From Fagopyrum homotropicum (lineage: Eukaryota; Streptophyta; Magnoliopsida; Caryophyllales; Polygonaceae), in assembly GCA_033239125.1 (NCBI GenBank), contig BSWB01000005.1, positions 50,018,993 through 50,082,992 of the forward strand: a stretch of 64,000 nt of DNA, read 5' to 3'. The notes beneath the pieces are model-generated. The model worked only from the letters and a program-made list of their open reading frames with translations, ran no database searches and had not been told where the DNA came from. Every line of letters starts with the position of its first letter. Positions within the stretch are counted from its first letter, which is position 1. This document shows positions 11,381-22,897 of the stretch, in pieces. Both the position numbers and the translations under genes were made by a program.

Positions 11381-12584
11381 TGAAAACTCCACCTTGATTG
11401 AAATGGTTTACAGGTGTTGATGATGGAAGACTTCACACAAATATAGCATTTGGATCTCTAACAATGTACTTGATTATATTTCTAGATGTTTGGTTGGTTT
11501 GAATTCAGTGCAGGTTGTATATCTACATATCAAGGGCCTTGAAGTTGGATTCAAGAACAAGTTCAAAAGGACGAAGATCAAGGGCCTTGGAAACTAAAGT
11601 GCACGGAACAAGGATTCAAATAAATTGAAGATCTTCGTAGAAGATTATATAACAAGAAGATCTTATCAACCAAAAACTTTTTCAACCGAAGGAAGATCTC
11701 AACCGAAGGATAGAGAATCATTTCGAAAAGATTTTCTAAACAACAAGAACGGCAAAAATATCTTCTCTCTCTTATCCAACAAAAGACGAGAAGATCAAGG
11801 AGTAAAAGACTTAACGTGTTCGTAGGGATCGAAGACGTACAACGCCTACCTTAAGATCTTCATGGAAAAAAAGGTTGATCTTCAAACGGTCATCTCTACA
11901 ACGGCTAGAAGATCTTTCCATAGAAGATATAAATGAAGATCATGGTCGAAGAAGAAGATACACAAGCTTACACCGGAAACATCTTTGCATCCTCAAGCAA
12001 CTTAATCATCTTCATTCGTTGTTTTTCTTTCTCACATTCACGTAAAAGTTTTATCCCCTTAGAGAGAGAGAAAACACAAGAGCTCCATTGGAAGATCTAA
12101 AAAGTGTTATACTAGAGTGTGTTACTCTGCGAAGTAACTAGGTTATTATAGCTAGGTTAAGAGTTAGAGCTAGATCGTAGCATTGGCTACAAGTGAGAGA
12201 AGAAGGGGATTTCTTCTAGTTTGTATCTAGGACTCTTTTAAGCTGATAATAGATAGTTAGATCCTACGGATATACCCTGGGACGGAGAGTAGGCTATTTA
12301 GAGCTGAACTTCGTAAACATATCCTCGTGTCAATCTTTTCAATTCCGCACCATATAAGCTTTACTGTGATTAACTTTATTTTGCAGGAGCAAGAAGTCAA
12401 GGCCCTTGAAATTGAGATTCAAAGCCCTTGAAATCGAAGTTTCACTAGTAACACAGATTGACATCAAGGCCCTTGAAAGAAGTTTCAAGGCCTTGAGATT
12501 TGGTTTGCAAAAAGTTCTCATACTCTATTCAACCCCCCTTCCAGAGTATTATCTATATTATTTATATCACCTATCGGTTCTTCA
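11381..12584 (+). repeat. Copia 3' LTR
   Basis: 1,204 bases, TG...CA, with the GGTTT target duplication directly after it. It is longer than the 5' LTR because a short direct duplication around 11690-11710 repeats a CAACCGAAGGA segment. Confidence 0.92.
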
Positions 12585-12589
12585 GGTTT

Positions 12590-13205
12590 TAGCCAACAAT
12601 CATCATCATGAAATCAATAATCAAATAAGAAAGGAATAAAAGATAGACCTTTGAAACCTTAATGAAAAACACCAAAATCAATCTAAATAAAACCAAAAAT
12701 CCGTCAATGATTTCAATGAATATAGAATAGAACAAGAATCTCCCACAAATCTCAAGAACAAAAGAAGAATGGGATGCCAATCCGCCTTCTATCGAAACCC
12801 TAAGATATTTCTCCAAGTATGCAATCTCCAAGTGCGTCCTTTTCAGAATCTTCCCTGAACGCAATAAGATCTTCCTAAGCAATGCTTCCAAAATGTACTC
12901 CGTGCGGGATGTATGCGAACTCCCTTTTTTCCTCCTTGCCTCTGCCTTCTTATAGGGAAAAATAGGGTTACGAAAGCCCAATGAACGCTGCTGACATGGA
13001 AAATATGACACGTGGCGACCGTTATAGAAACTACGGTCTAGTACAAACTTCCACGGCCGTGGAATTCGTTGTGGAACCTTTCTGTTGCTCTCGACCTTGT
13101 TTTCCACGCCCTCAATGCCTGAACCACGGTCGTGGTTTCTCATGTTTGGCCGTGGATACTCCAATTCCCTTGCAAAAGCCTTTGTTTCGTAAAGCTGTCT
13201 AATCA
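12590..13205 (-). repeat. Athila 3' LTR, upstream (U3/R-side) part
   Basis: Continues the LTR interrupted by the Copia element; together with 2207-2965 it makes about 1,375 bases. On the minus strand it begins TGATTAGACAGC at 13205, preceded by the purine tract AAGCTAAGGAAGGAACA (13206-13222). It contains three CCACGG/CCGTGG boxes (13051-13062 perfect, 13124-13135, half-site at about 13144) and, about 100 bases further in the sense direction, a TATA-like CCCTATAAG (about 12949-12957). The long minus-strand open frame here is LTR sequence and not a gene. Confidence 0.8.
12949..12957 (-). promoter_or_regulatory. Athila LTR TATA-like box
   Basis: Minus-strand CCCTATAAG, downstream of the CCACGGCCGTGG cluster. 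It is the best candidate for the LTR core promoter; position and sequence only. Confidence 0.5.
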
Positions 13206-13222
13206 TGTTCCTTCCTTAGCTT

Positions 13223-13818
13223 CTCTAATGCATCCTCTTGATGCCTAGCATGATCAAATACTCCTACTCTCTCATATATTCTCCAATCCAAGCCTTTATT
13301 CACCTAAAAACACAACAAAGCTTGTGTAGATCTCTATATCGACAAAATAGGTGAATGTGCTCATAAATGCTTCAAACTCTTATCCATGTACACAACTAAA
13401 GGGGAAAAACAACCAAAACAAGTGCCAAAAATATGGTCATATTTCATGCTATCAAAATACCTCATACTTGTCTCTTGCTTGTCCCCAAGCAAGGTTTTCA
13501 AAGGCTTAGAATATAAGGTAGCATGAAATATGAATGCAAAACAAGGTAAAAACAATCTTTTTGGGTATTGTGCTTCTAATCAATAGATCATCCTCAAATC
13601 TTGCTTCACGTCTCCTTGAGAACTTCTATGCACATAAATCAAATCATGTCAAGCAAAGGAAACATCATATATTGCATAAACTTCAAAATAAACATCATAA
13701 CCTTAAGCAATGTCAAAATCAACCATGTGAAACACCAATTTAGATCACCAAGTCAAACATCATTCCATACATCTTAAGAACTTTCAAGTAAAGGTCAAGA
13801 AACGTGAATAGGTGGGAA
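13223..13818 (-). other. Athila 3' non-coding region
   Basis: Non-coding. On the minus strand it contains CTTGCTTGGGGACAAGCAAG (13475-13494), a self-complementary block often seen ahead of the 3' LTR in Athila/Tat-type Ty3 elements. The rest is AT-rich without ORFs I can support. It is continued on the other side of the inserted chromovirus at 22898. Confidence 0.6.
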
Positions 13819-13823
13819 ACTTA

Positions 13824-15929
13824 TATAATAGCTAGGATTTCCGAATTCTAATTAATGTTGATTAACTTAATCAATGATAGTAATTGACATATAACTCGCG
13901 AAGATTGCGTAAGTGTTGAGTATAAGTCCCACCGTTATGTTCTTGGCGTAATTTTGAGCTTATGGTGAAATTTTAACTTTTTCCCCCGGGTAATTATTTT
14001 TACCCTCCGGTATTATTTGGAGCATTTGGGAGCTCCAATTAATAAAAATGCAGTTGAGAGAAATGATCAGGACATCGGACATGTCCTCGATATGAAATAA
14101 CATGGAAAGGCAAAACGGCCAAAAGAGTCGCTATTTCGTTTCTTAACGGCTAAGAAAGACGGTTTAGGAATAGACGTTTTCCGAGGCAATTGTGGGATAA
14201 TTATCCCTACAATATTCAAGATTTATTGTTCCAATTTCGAGAAGTTTGGAGAAGGGGGTTCAACCCGCCATTGGATAGGTTAAAGGATAATTATCGACTT
14301 CACTATAAATAGCGGAAAATCGTTTATTAATTCATTTCCTTTCACGTTTCCTCGTAAAAACTCTGATTTCTCTCAAACTTCAAACTCAGATCTACTCTCC
14401 GTTTCTAATCCGATTTCAATTCCGTTTGAGTTTCTGGATTCCTCTCTTCATTCTCTTCATATCGGTACCAAGTTTCTGCATTTCCGAACAGATGAAGACC
14501 TGGTCGAGCATATATGTCACCAGGACAGTTCTGTCGCTCAGATTCAGGTGAATTTGATGTTGTACATGCGTAGCCTGCATCGTTATGATTCCGAATCTTC
14601 TTTCAGATCGTCAATCGGGTTAGTAACGAATAAGTTATGAATTTATTCGTTTTCAGTACTGCGATTTGGCCTAAATTGACCTTAGGCTTTTCAAAATGGA
14701 TAATTAGAAATTCCATTATGATCATTATATTATTCGGGTGTTTATAGGTTGTTTGTTTGATGAAATTTGATGACAGGTGGGTTTAAAAATGGCATGCGGG
14801 CAAAACGTTATTCTGGTGAAATTTAATTAATTAATTAAAGGTTAATTAGTTAAATTAGGATTAAATTTGAGATTGAGGAATACTGATTAGATGCATGCTA
14901 GGTGTCAGAATGAGTTGAGGATCATGATAATGTTATGGATATCGGTCATGGCTTTAAGGTTTAGTATGTGTACGAGTATGATGAGATGTCATGTTGAGGA
15001 TATGCCTTAGACATTTATGAATGTATTGAGGATCTGAGGATTAGATTTGAGATATAGGTTGGTTGTGGTTAGTTAGACGAGTCTCCTAACCTTTGCAGTA
15101 TGTGATTGTGTGTGCCTTGCTATTGCAGGCGTTGATTACTTCCCCAAGGGGAAGTTGTGACGTGGTACATGTTACGAGTATATCAGGTAAGTCCATAGGA
15201 CTTACTTAGCGTGCAGTTGTGGATTGTATGATTGTGATGGTTGTGTGTGTTCATATGATTGTGCATTTATAACCTAAACCGGACTAGGATGACCATTTAT
15301 TACATTTATTTGGCCCAAGTGTATTATAACGGGCGGTAACCACCGGTCTCCGCATGTTGGTAAGGAGGAGGTGCCTGGAAGCTAGTAACACAGGGGGGCG
15401 AGTGACGATCACCCGCAATGCAAACCCCTGTGTTAACGGGGAAAGGGACGAGGTTCTTTAGGTTCCTCGTGTTACAAAATAAGTTGAATTAGTAATGGAA
15501 TAACGTAATAAAAGATAATAAATGAATATGTGTGGCATTGCATGTATGAGATGTTGATGTGTGGTTGTGCTATTACCTTCATACTTTTCATTGTTGTAGC
15601 TAACGGTTTCATACCGTGTTGTAGATGATCTGCAAGTTAGGAAGACTGAAGGGTGAGACATATGGTGTGGCCAGGCGAGGACTTTTGTACATTAGGATGT
15701 GCGGGATATGGGATCTTTTGTATCAGATGTTGTGGTTTGATGTTTTGTACTCGGCTCTGAGTTTGTAAACTCTTTTGATGTATCATATACAGCTTTTATG
15801 TATTTGGTTTTAATCTACATGTGCCTTGTTATAAGATCCAGTGAACTTGTTGTCAAGCTAGGGTCAGGATCCATTGTGAGATCCTAGCCCAATGTGACAC
15901 TCCAAGTCCCGTGGATTTGGGGTGTTATA
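13824..15929 (+). repeat. Chromovirus 5' LTR
   Basis: 2,106 bases. Aligns with 20785-22892 over its full length. Terminal TG and CA have both mutated to TA. The CACTATAAATAGCGG segment at about 14301 is a plausible TATA box, followed by a pyrimidine-rich leader. Confidence 0.88.
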
Positions 15930-15933
15930 GAGT

Positions 15934-15945
15934 TGGTATCAGAGC
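15934..15945 (+). other. Chromovirus primer-binding site
   Basis: TGGTATCAGAGC, the exact complement expected for the initiator methionine tRNA 3' end, four bases after the 5' LTR. Confidence 0.85.
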
Positions 15946-16115
15946 CTTAGGTTGACAACAATGGCACTTGCTATCTGCAATAAAGGTAGAGTGGATAAAT
16001 AAACAGAACCCACATAGGGTCTGACTTGTAAAAGGATTTTGGTTTTAAAGCGAGTACAGATGTTTTGGGATAGTATGTACATAAGTCGTCACCCATTGGA
16101 GGATCTCGACAGTGT

Positions 16116-16117
<2 letters not shown>

Positions 16118-16197
<80 letters not shown>
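16118..16197. repeat. (AT)n microsatellite
   Basis: About 80 bases of uninterrupted AT dinucleotides in the leader between primer site and gag of the chromovirus. Confidence 0.95.
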
Positions 16198-16202
<5 letters not shown>

Positions 16203-16242
16203 ATATATATAGCCTTATAAGTTAGGAGCGTATATTCTACAG

Positions 16243-17040
16243 ATGGCTCAGACTAGAGTAGTATTTGTACTGGGACGAGATAGGGGTACACCCCCTCTTC
16301 CTCCAGTAGCGTCAAGTCAGGGACCAGTATCCACTGATGTGTTGCCTATAGCAGAGAACGAGTTTGAAGAGGTTGATCGTGTCTCCATGAGTAGATTCGA
16401 GTTTCAAGAGTATATGCAGCAAGTATATGAGGTGGTGATAGCGGGTAAATCTACACCGGATTTACCAACATCTGTGAGATCGATTGAAGCTTCTAGATTA
16501 GAGAAGAAACAACGGGTTGAATCAGTGAAAGATGAGGTTGGATATCCGGGTTGCAAACCGATTCCGACTTGTGGACGTTTGAGTACTTTTCGTTCACACG
16601 GACTTCTGGTGAAACGAGGACTTGTTACAATTGTGGAAAGCCTGGACATGTACGACCATAGTGTCCAAGATTACCAATGACTTGCTTTATTTGTGGTAGA
16701 CAGGGTCATAGAGCTGTTTTCTGTAAGCAAACTGGAGTGGCATCACGACAGGGTTTTATTTCTACTAGTGTGACGGGAGGTGGTCAGAAGACACCTCAAT
16801 AGTAGACGCGGGGGCAGCAGAGTATCCCAGATTATTCGCCTACTCAAGAATCCGTTCCCAGGCTGAGTAGAGGTAAGGGTCGTGGTAGGAGTACCAGGGA
16901 TACTAGAAGAGCTCAAGGTACAGCCTTTGAGCTAGGCAGTGCAGAGGAGCCACCCGTACTAGTGGCAGGGATGAGACGTATATGTCTCAACTGTGGTTAT
17001 CCAGATCATGTGCGCTCTGAGTGCTCCATGGCACCTCAGT
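16243..17040 (+). pseudogene. Chromovirus gag remnant
   Basis: An ATG at 16243 opens a 145-codon stretch. Two CCHC zinc knuckles follow in tandem (about 16625-16665 and 16682-16720). The first is interrupted by a TAG where it should read H-V-R-P-x-C, and a TGA stands at 16678 in the local frame. A third cysteine-rich knuckle-like segment lies at about 16987-17030. Most of the usual capsid region is missing or unrecognisable, so the segment is also shortened. Confidence 0.65.
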
Positions 17041-20000
17041 GATACCTAAGGAGCATAGGTCTGAGATTGAGTAATGATATGCAGTAGAGCTTCGGGCGTT
17101 AGCTGTTATAGGTACCATTCTTGTTAATGGTTTACCTAGTAGAGTTTTGTTTGTTGTGAGTGCTATGCACCTCTTGTCTTTCGATGCATGTGCTAATAGT
17201 TCATTGTGGATACAGTAGAAGATAGATCTTCCTTTATAGGATTACGAGTTACGGGTCTTAGGTACCCGCGAGATATGTGGTTGTTCCCTTTGTTCAGGGA
17301 CTTGTGTATGGCTTGAAGACTTCTTTGTCATGCCTTAGGTGCATGAGAAGGTCTTTATGTGTGTGGTGGACGAATAGATATCATGTTGGTTTAGATAGTA
17401 GTAGGAGGACTATTATAGTCTCTACTGAGATCGACTAAGTAGAGGTTTTCCGAGGTTATGACCTTTGAGGAGGTGTGTTGTCTTTAGTGCCGTATGAGCA
17501 GCGAGGTTGATAACACCAGAGGGTGATGTTTTTTTTAATGTTGTGCCATGAAGGAAAGAGATAGTTCCACGCTGAAGAGTATTCCAGTGGTATATGATCT
17601 TATAGACGTGTTACTGAACCGTCTAATCTATCGCCTCATCGGAATGAGGACTTTGATATTGCGTTAAAGTATGGTACAAGACGGGTTGGGAGAAGGCCTA
17701 TGAGGTATATGGCTTGTTGAGTTGTTAGAAATTGAAGAAGCAATTTGAAGAGTGGTTTGAGACGGGCTCCGTTCACCCTAGCCCATTCATTGCTACGTAT
17801 GGACGACTTGTTGGATCAACTAAGAGAAGCAATTGTGCTTTTAAGATTTCCGTATGCTTAGGATATCATCAGCTAAGGATGAGAGATCAGCGTGGGCATA
17901 GGATAGCATTCCATACCCGTTATGGACACTACGAGTTGTAGTGTTGTCATCTGAGTTGAGGAACGTCCTAGTAGTCGTTATAGGAGTTGATGAACAATGT
18001 CTTCATCTACTTCCTTGATCAGTTGGTGGTAGACCTTATTGATGACGTTTTGGTGTACTCTCACAACGGAGATGAACATACCGGTTATTTGAGGACAGTT
18101 TTGCAGAATCCGAGGGATAGAAGCTAGTGTGCTATGCTCCCTAAATGTGAATTGAGATGCTAGAAGTAACCTTCAAGGTCATGTTGTTCCGCCAGTAGGA
18201 TCATGATTGATGTGACGAGGAGTAAGTATGAAGTCTTATAGATGATACTGATGAACGTTAAGGGAATGCGTAGTTCTCGGCCCAGCCGATTGCTACCAAC
18301 GCTTTGAGGAAGGATTCTATGTGAATGTGCATCCATTTACGAGTCTTCTGAGGAAGACCACCATAATTGTGTGGTTGAAGTAGTATCTCGAAGCTTTGAA
18401 GAGTAGAGGAAGCATTTGACCTCTGCTTCTATTCGGTGATAATCAGAAGATTCTGGGAATCACGTGACTACGGGGCTGAGAACGTATGAGGAGAACTGCA
18501 TGACTCATGATTTCGAGTTAGTGGTGCTAGTTCAAGTTCCAAGATTTGAAGACAATACCTGTGTGACATTTCGTGTCAGAGTTTCACAGATCATAGGAGG
18601 TTGAAGCATATTTTTATGCAATAAAGTTTGAATAACTGCCAGCGTCGATGGTTTGAGTTGATCAAGGACGCTGACCTTGAGATTTGAACCATTCTGGCAA
18701 GGAGAATCTGGTCACTGATGCCTTGAATAAGAAGACGCCTCGAGTGAAGGCGATTGTTGGAATTGTTGTATAGTCTCGATTTAAAAATGATCTAGCTTGG
18801 TTAGAGTTGGTCCTACAACTGCTGATAAGGACGTTAGTATCATGTTTAGGGATTTTACCTGGTTTGTTGGATGAGGTCCAACAAAAACAGGGGACTTGCC
18901 TGACCTTGAGGGAACTTGATGGAAGGATGCCTCATGGCGAGGCACCACAATTTTTTAATGGAACAGAAGGAGTATGAGGAACCGCAACTGCGTCAGTATA
19001 ACCCCTTATGCGGATTCGAGTGGAGAAGATTACAGTACACTCATAGTACACCTTCTTTAGTACATCCATGTACGAATAAGAGGTACCACGAAGTAGTAAA
19101 TCAGGTTAAAGTGTTACTGACCTGGAGATGAGCTCATCCACTACCAGTGCTGTAGTGGAAGCGAGAGGACTTTTATGTGGACCTGTGATGAGATTGAGAC
19201 CCAATAAGAGTTTTGGTGTTATCTAGATTATTAGTAACAGATTTACGAAGTCGACACGTTCCATCTCTACAGAGAGACGTGGCCAGTGAATGAAGTAACA
19301 AAGGAGTATACTAGACAGATGGTGGGATTCCATAAGTGTACCAAGGATGATCGACTATGATTGTAGTAGACGGTTTACTTTGAGGCTTTGATAGCAGATT
19401 CAGACTGCTTGGGGAATGCGTCCACATATCATGATTGAGTTTTACCTCAGACAGACGGTCAGTCTGAGAGAACCCTCCAGACCGTAGAGGACATGTTGTG
19501 AGCTTGAGGGATGGATTGGGAACAGGGATGATCTGTTTATCTCCCACTCGTTGAGTTCTTATACCACCACCGTTGGTATGCATCATAGGTATGGCTCCTA
19601 TGAGGCATTGTGTAGACATAGGTGTCATACACCTTTATGCTGGGAGGAGCCTAGCAGTACCAGTGGGATAGCCCAGAACAGATTCAAGATGATATGGCTC
19701 GAGTAATGCTGATCAGAGTGAGGATGTTGGCTGCACAGAGTTGCCAAAAGTTGTATGCAGATAGGAGGCGTCGACCTCTAGAGTTCAGAGTAGGAGCTCA
19801 TGTCTGATTGAGAGTAACTCTGATGCGAGGCGTCAGACGTTATGGCATAAAGGGGAACCTGAGTCTCCGATATGTCAGTCCTTTCGAGATACTGGATAGA
19901 GTTGGGAGAGCAGTGCACAGATTGGCTTTACCACCGAAGTTAGAGGGTGTTCACCCTATGTTTCATGTGTCTCAGCTAAGGGAGTACATACCTGACCTGA

Positions 20001-20215
20001 GGCACATTGTGAGTTATGAAAATCTAATGGTTGAGCTGGACCACACTTTTGCAGAACAACCTTTTGCAGTTCTAGAAAGAGAGGTGTGAGACGCCTGCAT
20101 TCGAATGATATTCCTATGATGAGGATACAATAGTCGAGATGAGGACCGGATGAGGCTACCTGGGAGACAGAGGATAGTATCTAGAGGAACTATCCAGAGT
20201 TCTATGCGGAGTTAG
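17041..20215 (+). pseudogene. Chromovirus pol remnant
   Basis: Order is protease, RT, RNase H, integrase, chromodomain, with many stops and small indels. The protease triplet near 17153-17161 reads V-V-S in place of D-T-G. RT is represented by GYHQLRMRDQ and TRYGHYE (about 17857-17938) and by an L-I-D-D box at about 18035-18046. RNase H-like remnants lie around 18450-18660. Integrase remnants are around 18770-19560. The GVHPMFHVSQLREY block (about 19945-19990) precedes the chromodomain-like tail at about 20090-20210 (PDEATWETED). It retains no usable reading frame. Degeneration is much greater than LTR divergence suggests, so the copy may have been moved in already defective form. Confidence 0.8.
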
Positions 20216-20361
20216 AGGCACCCGTAGGATCCACGAGTAGATCTTAGTGCCTTTTTGGTGAGTGCTTGTATGCTATGTGCTTATGTGATATGATGTGTTT
20301 TCGTGCTAGCTTTGATATGTGCATCTGATCTGTTAGATCTCGTTTGCTAGCACGATATAGG

Positions 20362-20692
20362 TATAGCTGGAGATGGTTCTTTCCTCCATGCTATTGTAAT
20401 GTGTTTAGGATTACCTGGAGATGGTTCTTTCCTCCATGCTATTATTGATGGACATAGTGTGAGTGGAGACGGTTTTCCTCCACATAGTTGTGTTACGAGT
20501 ACGATTGGCTGGAGACGGCTTTCCTCCATGCCTTGTGACGTGGTTAGTAGTTGGCTAGAGATGATTTTTCCTCCATGCCTTTGGATAGCATTATGATCTT
20601 GTTGCTGGAGTTGGTGATTCCTCCATGTTGTGTTTTGAGGCTATAGAGTAATATAGGTTGATACGTTTGAACGGAGATGTGATACCTCCGAT
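20362..20692 (+). repeat. Seven-unit array of short inverted repeats
   Basis: Units spaced about 46-66 bases carry GGAG then CTCC. Arms TGGAG/CTCCA occur at 20368/20384, 20416/20432, 20464/20478, 20510/20524 and 20606/20621. A mismatched TAGAG/CTCCA unit is at 20556/20571. The last unit is CGGAG/CTCCG at 20672/20686. Loops are mostly 9-11 bases and share TGGTTCTTTC-like sequence. The array lies between pol and the 3' LTR. Confidence 0.75.
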
Positions 20693-20751
20693 AGAGAGAG
20701 TGTCTATACCTCGGCGTATGGGTCCGAGAGGATTTGAGAATTGTTCAAATT

Positions 20752-20784
20752 TCGGGACGAAACTTTTTCTTAAGGGGTGTGCGA
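20752..20784 (+). other. Chromovirus 3' conserved block and polypurine tract
   Basis: TTTCGGGACGAAACTTTTTC followed by TTAAGGGGTGTGCGA immediately before the 3' LTR. Related elements have an all-purine tract here; this one is interrupted by T and C. Confidence 0.65.
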
Positions 20785-22892
20785 TGTAATAGCTAGGATT
20801 TTCGAATTCTAATCAATGTTGATTAACTTAATCAGTGATAGTAATTGACATATAACTCGCGAAGATTGCGTAAGTGTCGAGTATAAGTCCCACCGTTATG
20901 TTCCTGGCCTAATTTTGGGCTTATGGTGAAATTTTAATTTTTTCCCCCGGGTAATTATTTTTACCCTCCAGTATTATTTGGAGCATTTGGGAGCTCCAAT
21001 TAATAAAAATGCAGTTGAGAGAAATGATCAGGACATCGGACATGTCCTAGATATGAAATAACATGGAAAGGCAGAACGGGCAAAAGAGTCGCTATTTCGT
21101 TTCTTAACGGCTAAGAAAGATGGCTTAGGAATACACGTTTTCCGAGGCAATTGTGGGATAATTATCCCTACAATATTCAAGATTTATTGTTCCAATTTCG
21201 AGAAGTTTGGAGAAAGGGGGTTCAACCCGCCATTGGATCGGTTAAAGGATAATTATCGACTTCACTATAAATAGCGGAAAATCGTTTATTAATTCATTTC
21301 CTTTCACGTTTCCTCGTAAAAGCTCTGATTTCTCTCAAACTTCAAACTCAGATCTACTCTCCGTTTCTAATCCGATTTCAATTCCGTTTGAGTTTCTGGA
21401 TTCCTCTCTTCATTCTCTTCATATCGGTACCAAGTTTCTGCATTTCCGAGCAGATGAAGACTTGGTCGAGCATATATGTCACCAGGACAGTTCCGTCGCT
21501 CAGATTCCAGTGAATTTGATGTTGTACATGTGTAGCCTGTGTCGTTGTGATTCCGAATCTTCTTTCAGATCGTCAATCGGGTTAGTAACGAATAAGTTAT
21601 GAATTTATTCGTTTTCCGTACTGTGATTTGGCCTAAATTGACCTTAGCCTTTTCAAAATGGATAATTAGAAATTCCATTATGATCATTATATTATTCGGG
21701 TGTTTATGGGTTATTTGTTTGATGAAATTTGATGACAGGTGGGTTTAGAAATGGTCTGCGGACAAAACGTTATTTTGGTAAAAATTAATTAAATAATTAA
21801 AGGTTAATTATTTAAATTAGGATTAAACTTGAGATTGAGGAATACTGATTAGATGCATGCTAGGTGTCAGAATGAGTTGAGGATCATGATGATGTTATGG
21901 ATATCGGTTATGGCTTTAAGGTTTAGTATGTGTACGAGTATGATGAGATGTTATGTTGAGGATATGCCTTAGGCATTTATGAATGTGTTGAGGATCTGAG
22001 GTTTAGATTTGAGATATAGGTTGGTTGTGGTTAGTGAGACGAGTCTCCTAACCTTTGAAGTATGTGATTGTGTGTGCCTTACTATTGCACACGTTGATTA
22101 CTTCCCCAAGGGGAAGCTGTGACGTGGTACAGGTTACGAGTATATCAGGTAAGTCCAAAGGACTTACTTAGCGTGCAGTTGTGGATTGTATGATTGTGAT
22201 GGTTGTGTGTGTTCATATGATTGTGCATTTATAACCTAAACCGGACTAGGATGACCATTTATTACATTGATTTGGCCCAAATGTATTATAACGGGCAGTA
22301 ACCACCGGTCTCCGCCTGCTGGTTAGGAGGAGGTGTCTGGAAGCCAGTAACACAGGGGGGACGAGTGACAATCACCCCCAATGCAAACCCCTGTGTTAAC
22401 GGGGAAAGGGACGAGGATCTTTAGGTTTCTCGTGTTACAAAAGAAGTTGAATTAGTAATGGAATAACGTAATGAAAGATAATAAATGAATGTGTGTGGCA
22501 TTGCATGTATGAGATGTTGATGTGTGGTTGTGCTATTACCTTCATGCTTTTCATTGTTGTAGCTAACGGTTTCATACCGTGGTGTAGATGATCTGCAGGT
22601 TAGGAAGATTGGAGGGTGAGACAGATGGTGTGGTCAGCCGAGGACTTCTGTACATTAGGATGCACGGGATATGGGATCTTTTGTATCACATGTTGTGGTT
22701 TGATGTTCTGTACTCGGCTCTGAGTTTGTAAACTCTTTTGATGTATCATATACAGCTTTTATGTATTTGGTTTTAATCTACATGTGCCTTGTTGTAAGAT
22801 CAAGTGAACTTGTTGTCAGGCTAGGGTTAGGATCCATTGTGAGATCCTAGCCCAATGTGACACTCCAAGTCCCGTGGATTTGGGGTGTTACA
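20785..22892 (+). repeat. Chromovirus 3' LTR
   Basis: 2,108 bases from TGTAATAGC to GGGTGTTACA, with the ACTTA duplication immediately after it. Confidence 0.9.
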
Positions 22893-22897
22893 ACTTA

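Larger units (their letters stand above)
2966..12584 (+). mobile_element. Sirevirus-like Ty1/Copia LTR retrotransposon (defective)
   Basis: A complete Copia structure on the plus strand. LTRs at 2966-4153 and 11381-12584 begin TGAAAACTCC and end CGGTTCTTCA, and are flanked by the perfect 5-bp duplication GGTTT (2961-2965 and 12585-12589). A primer site follows the 5' LTR and a polypurine tract precedes the 3' LTR. The order gag, protease, integrase, RT, RNase H is that of Copia. A long extra coding region after RNase H (9675-11125), a large gag with two zinc knuckles and a repeated polypurine motif point to the Sirevirus lineage. In the first 170 bases the LTRs differ at about four positions by eye, plus a 16-17 bp length difference near 11690, so insertion was fairly recent. 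Stops and frameshifts in every ORF make it non-autonomous. Confidence 0.9.
13824..22892 (+). mobile_element. Chromovirus (Tekay/Del-like) Ty3 element, degenerate
   Basis: LTRs at 13824-15929 and 20785-22892 (about 2.1 kb each) are flanked by a perfect 5-bp duplication, ACTTA (13819-13823 and 22893-22897). The 3' LTR keeps TG...CA; the 5' LTR has decayed to TA...TA at its tips. An initiator-Met-type primer site follows the 5' LTR. The 4.9-kb interior carries gag zinc knuckles, RT, RNase H, integrase and chromodomain-like remnants in Ty3 order, all riddled with stops. The LTR size, the TTTCGGGACGAAACTTTTTC block before the 3' LTR and the C-terminal chromodomain remnant place it in the Tekay/Del group of chromoviruses. 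It sits inside the Athila element. Confidence 0.88.

Noticed and set aside
12589..13206. A 205-codon minus-strand open frame
   Set aside because: It lies entirely within the Athila LTR, has no family resemblance and covers the TATA-like box and palindromes; an open frame by chance.
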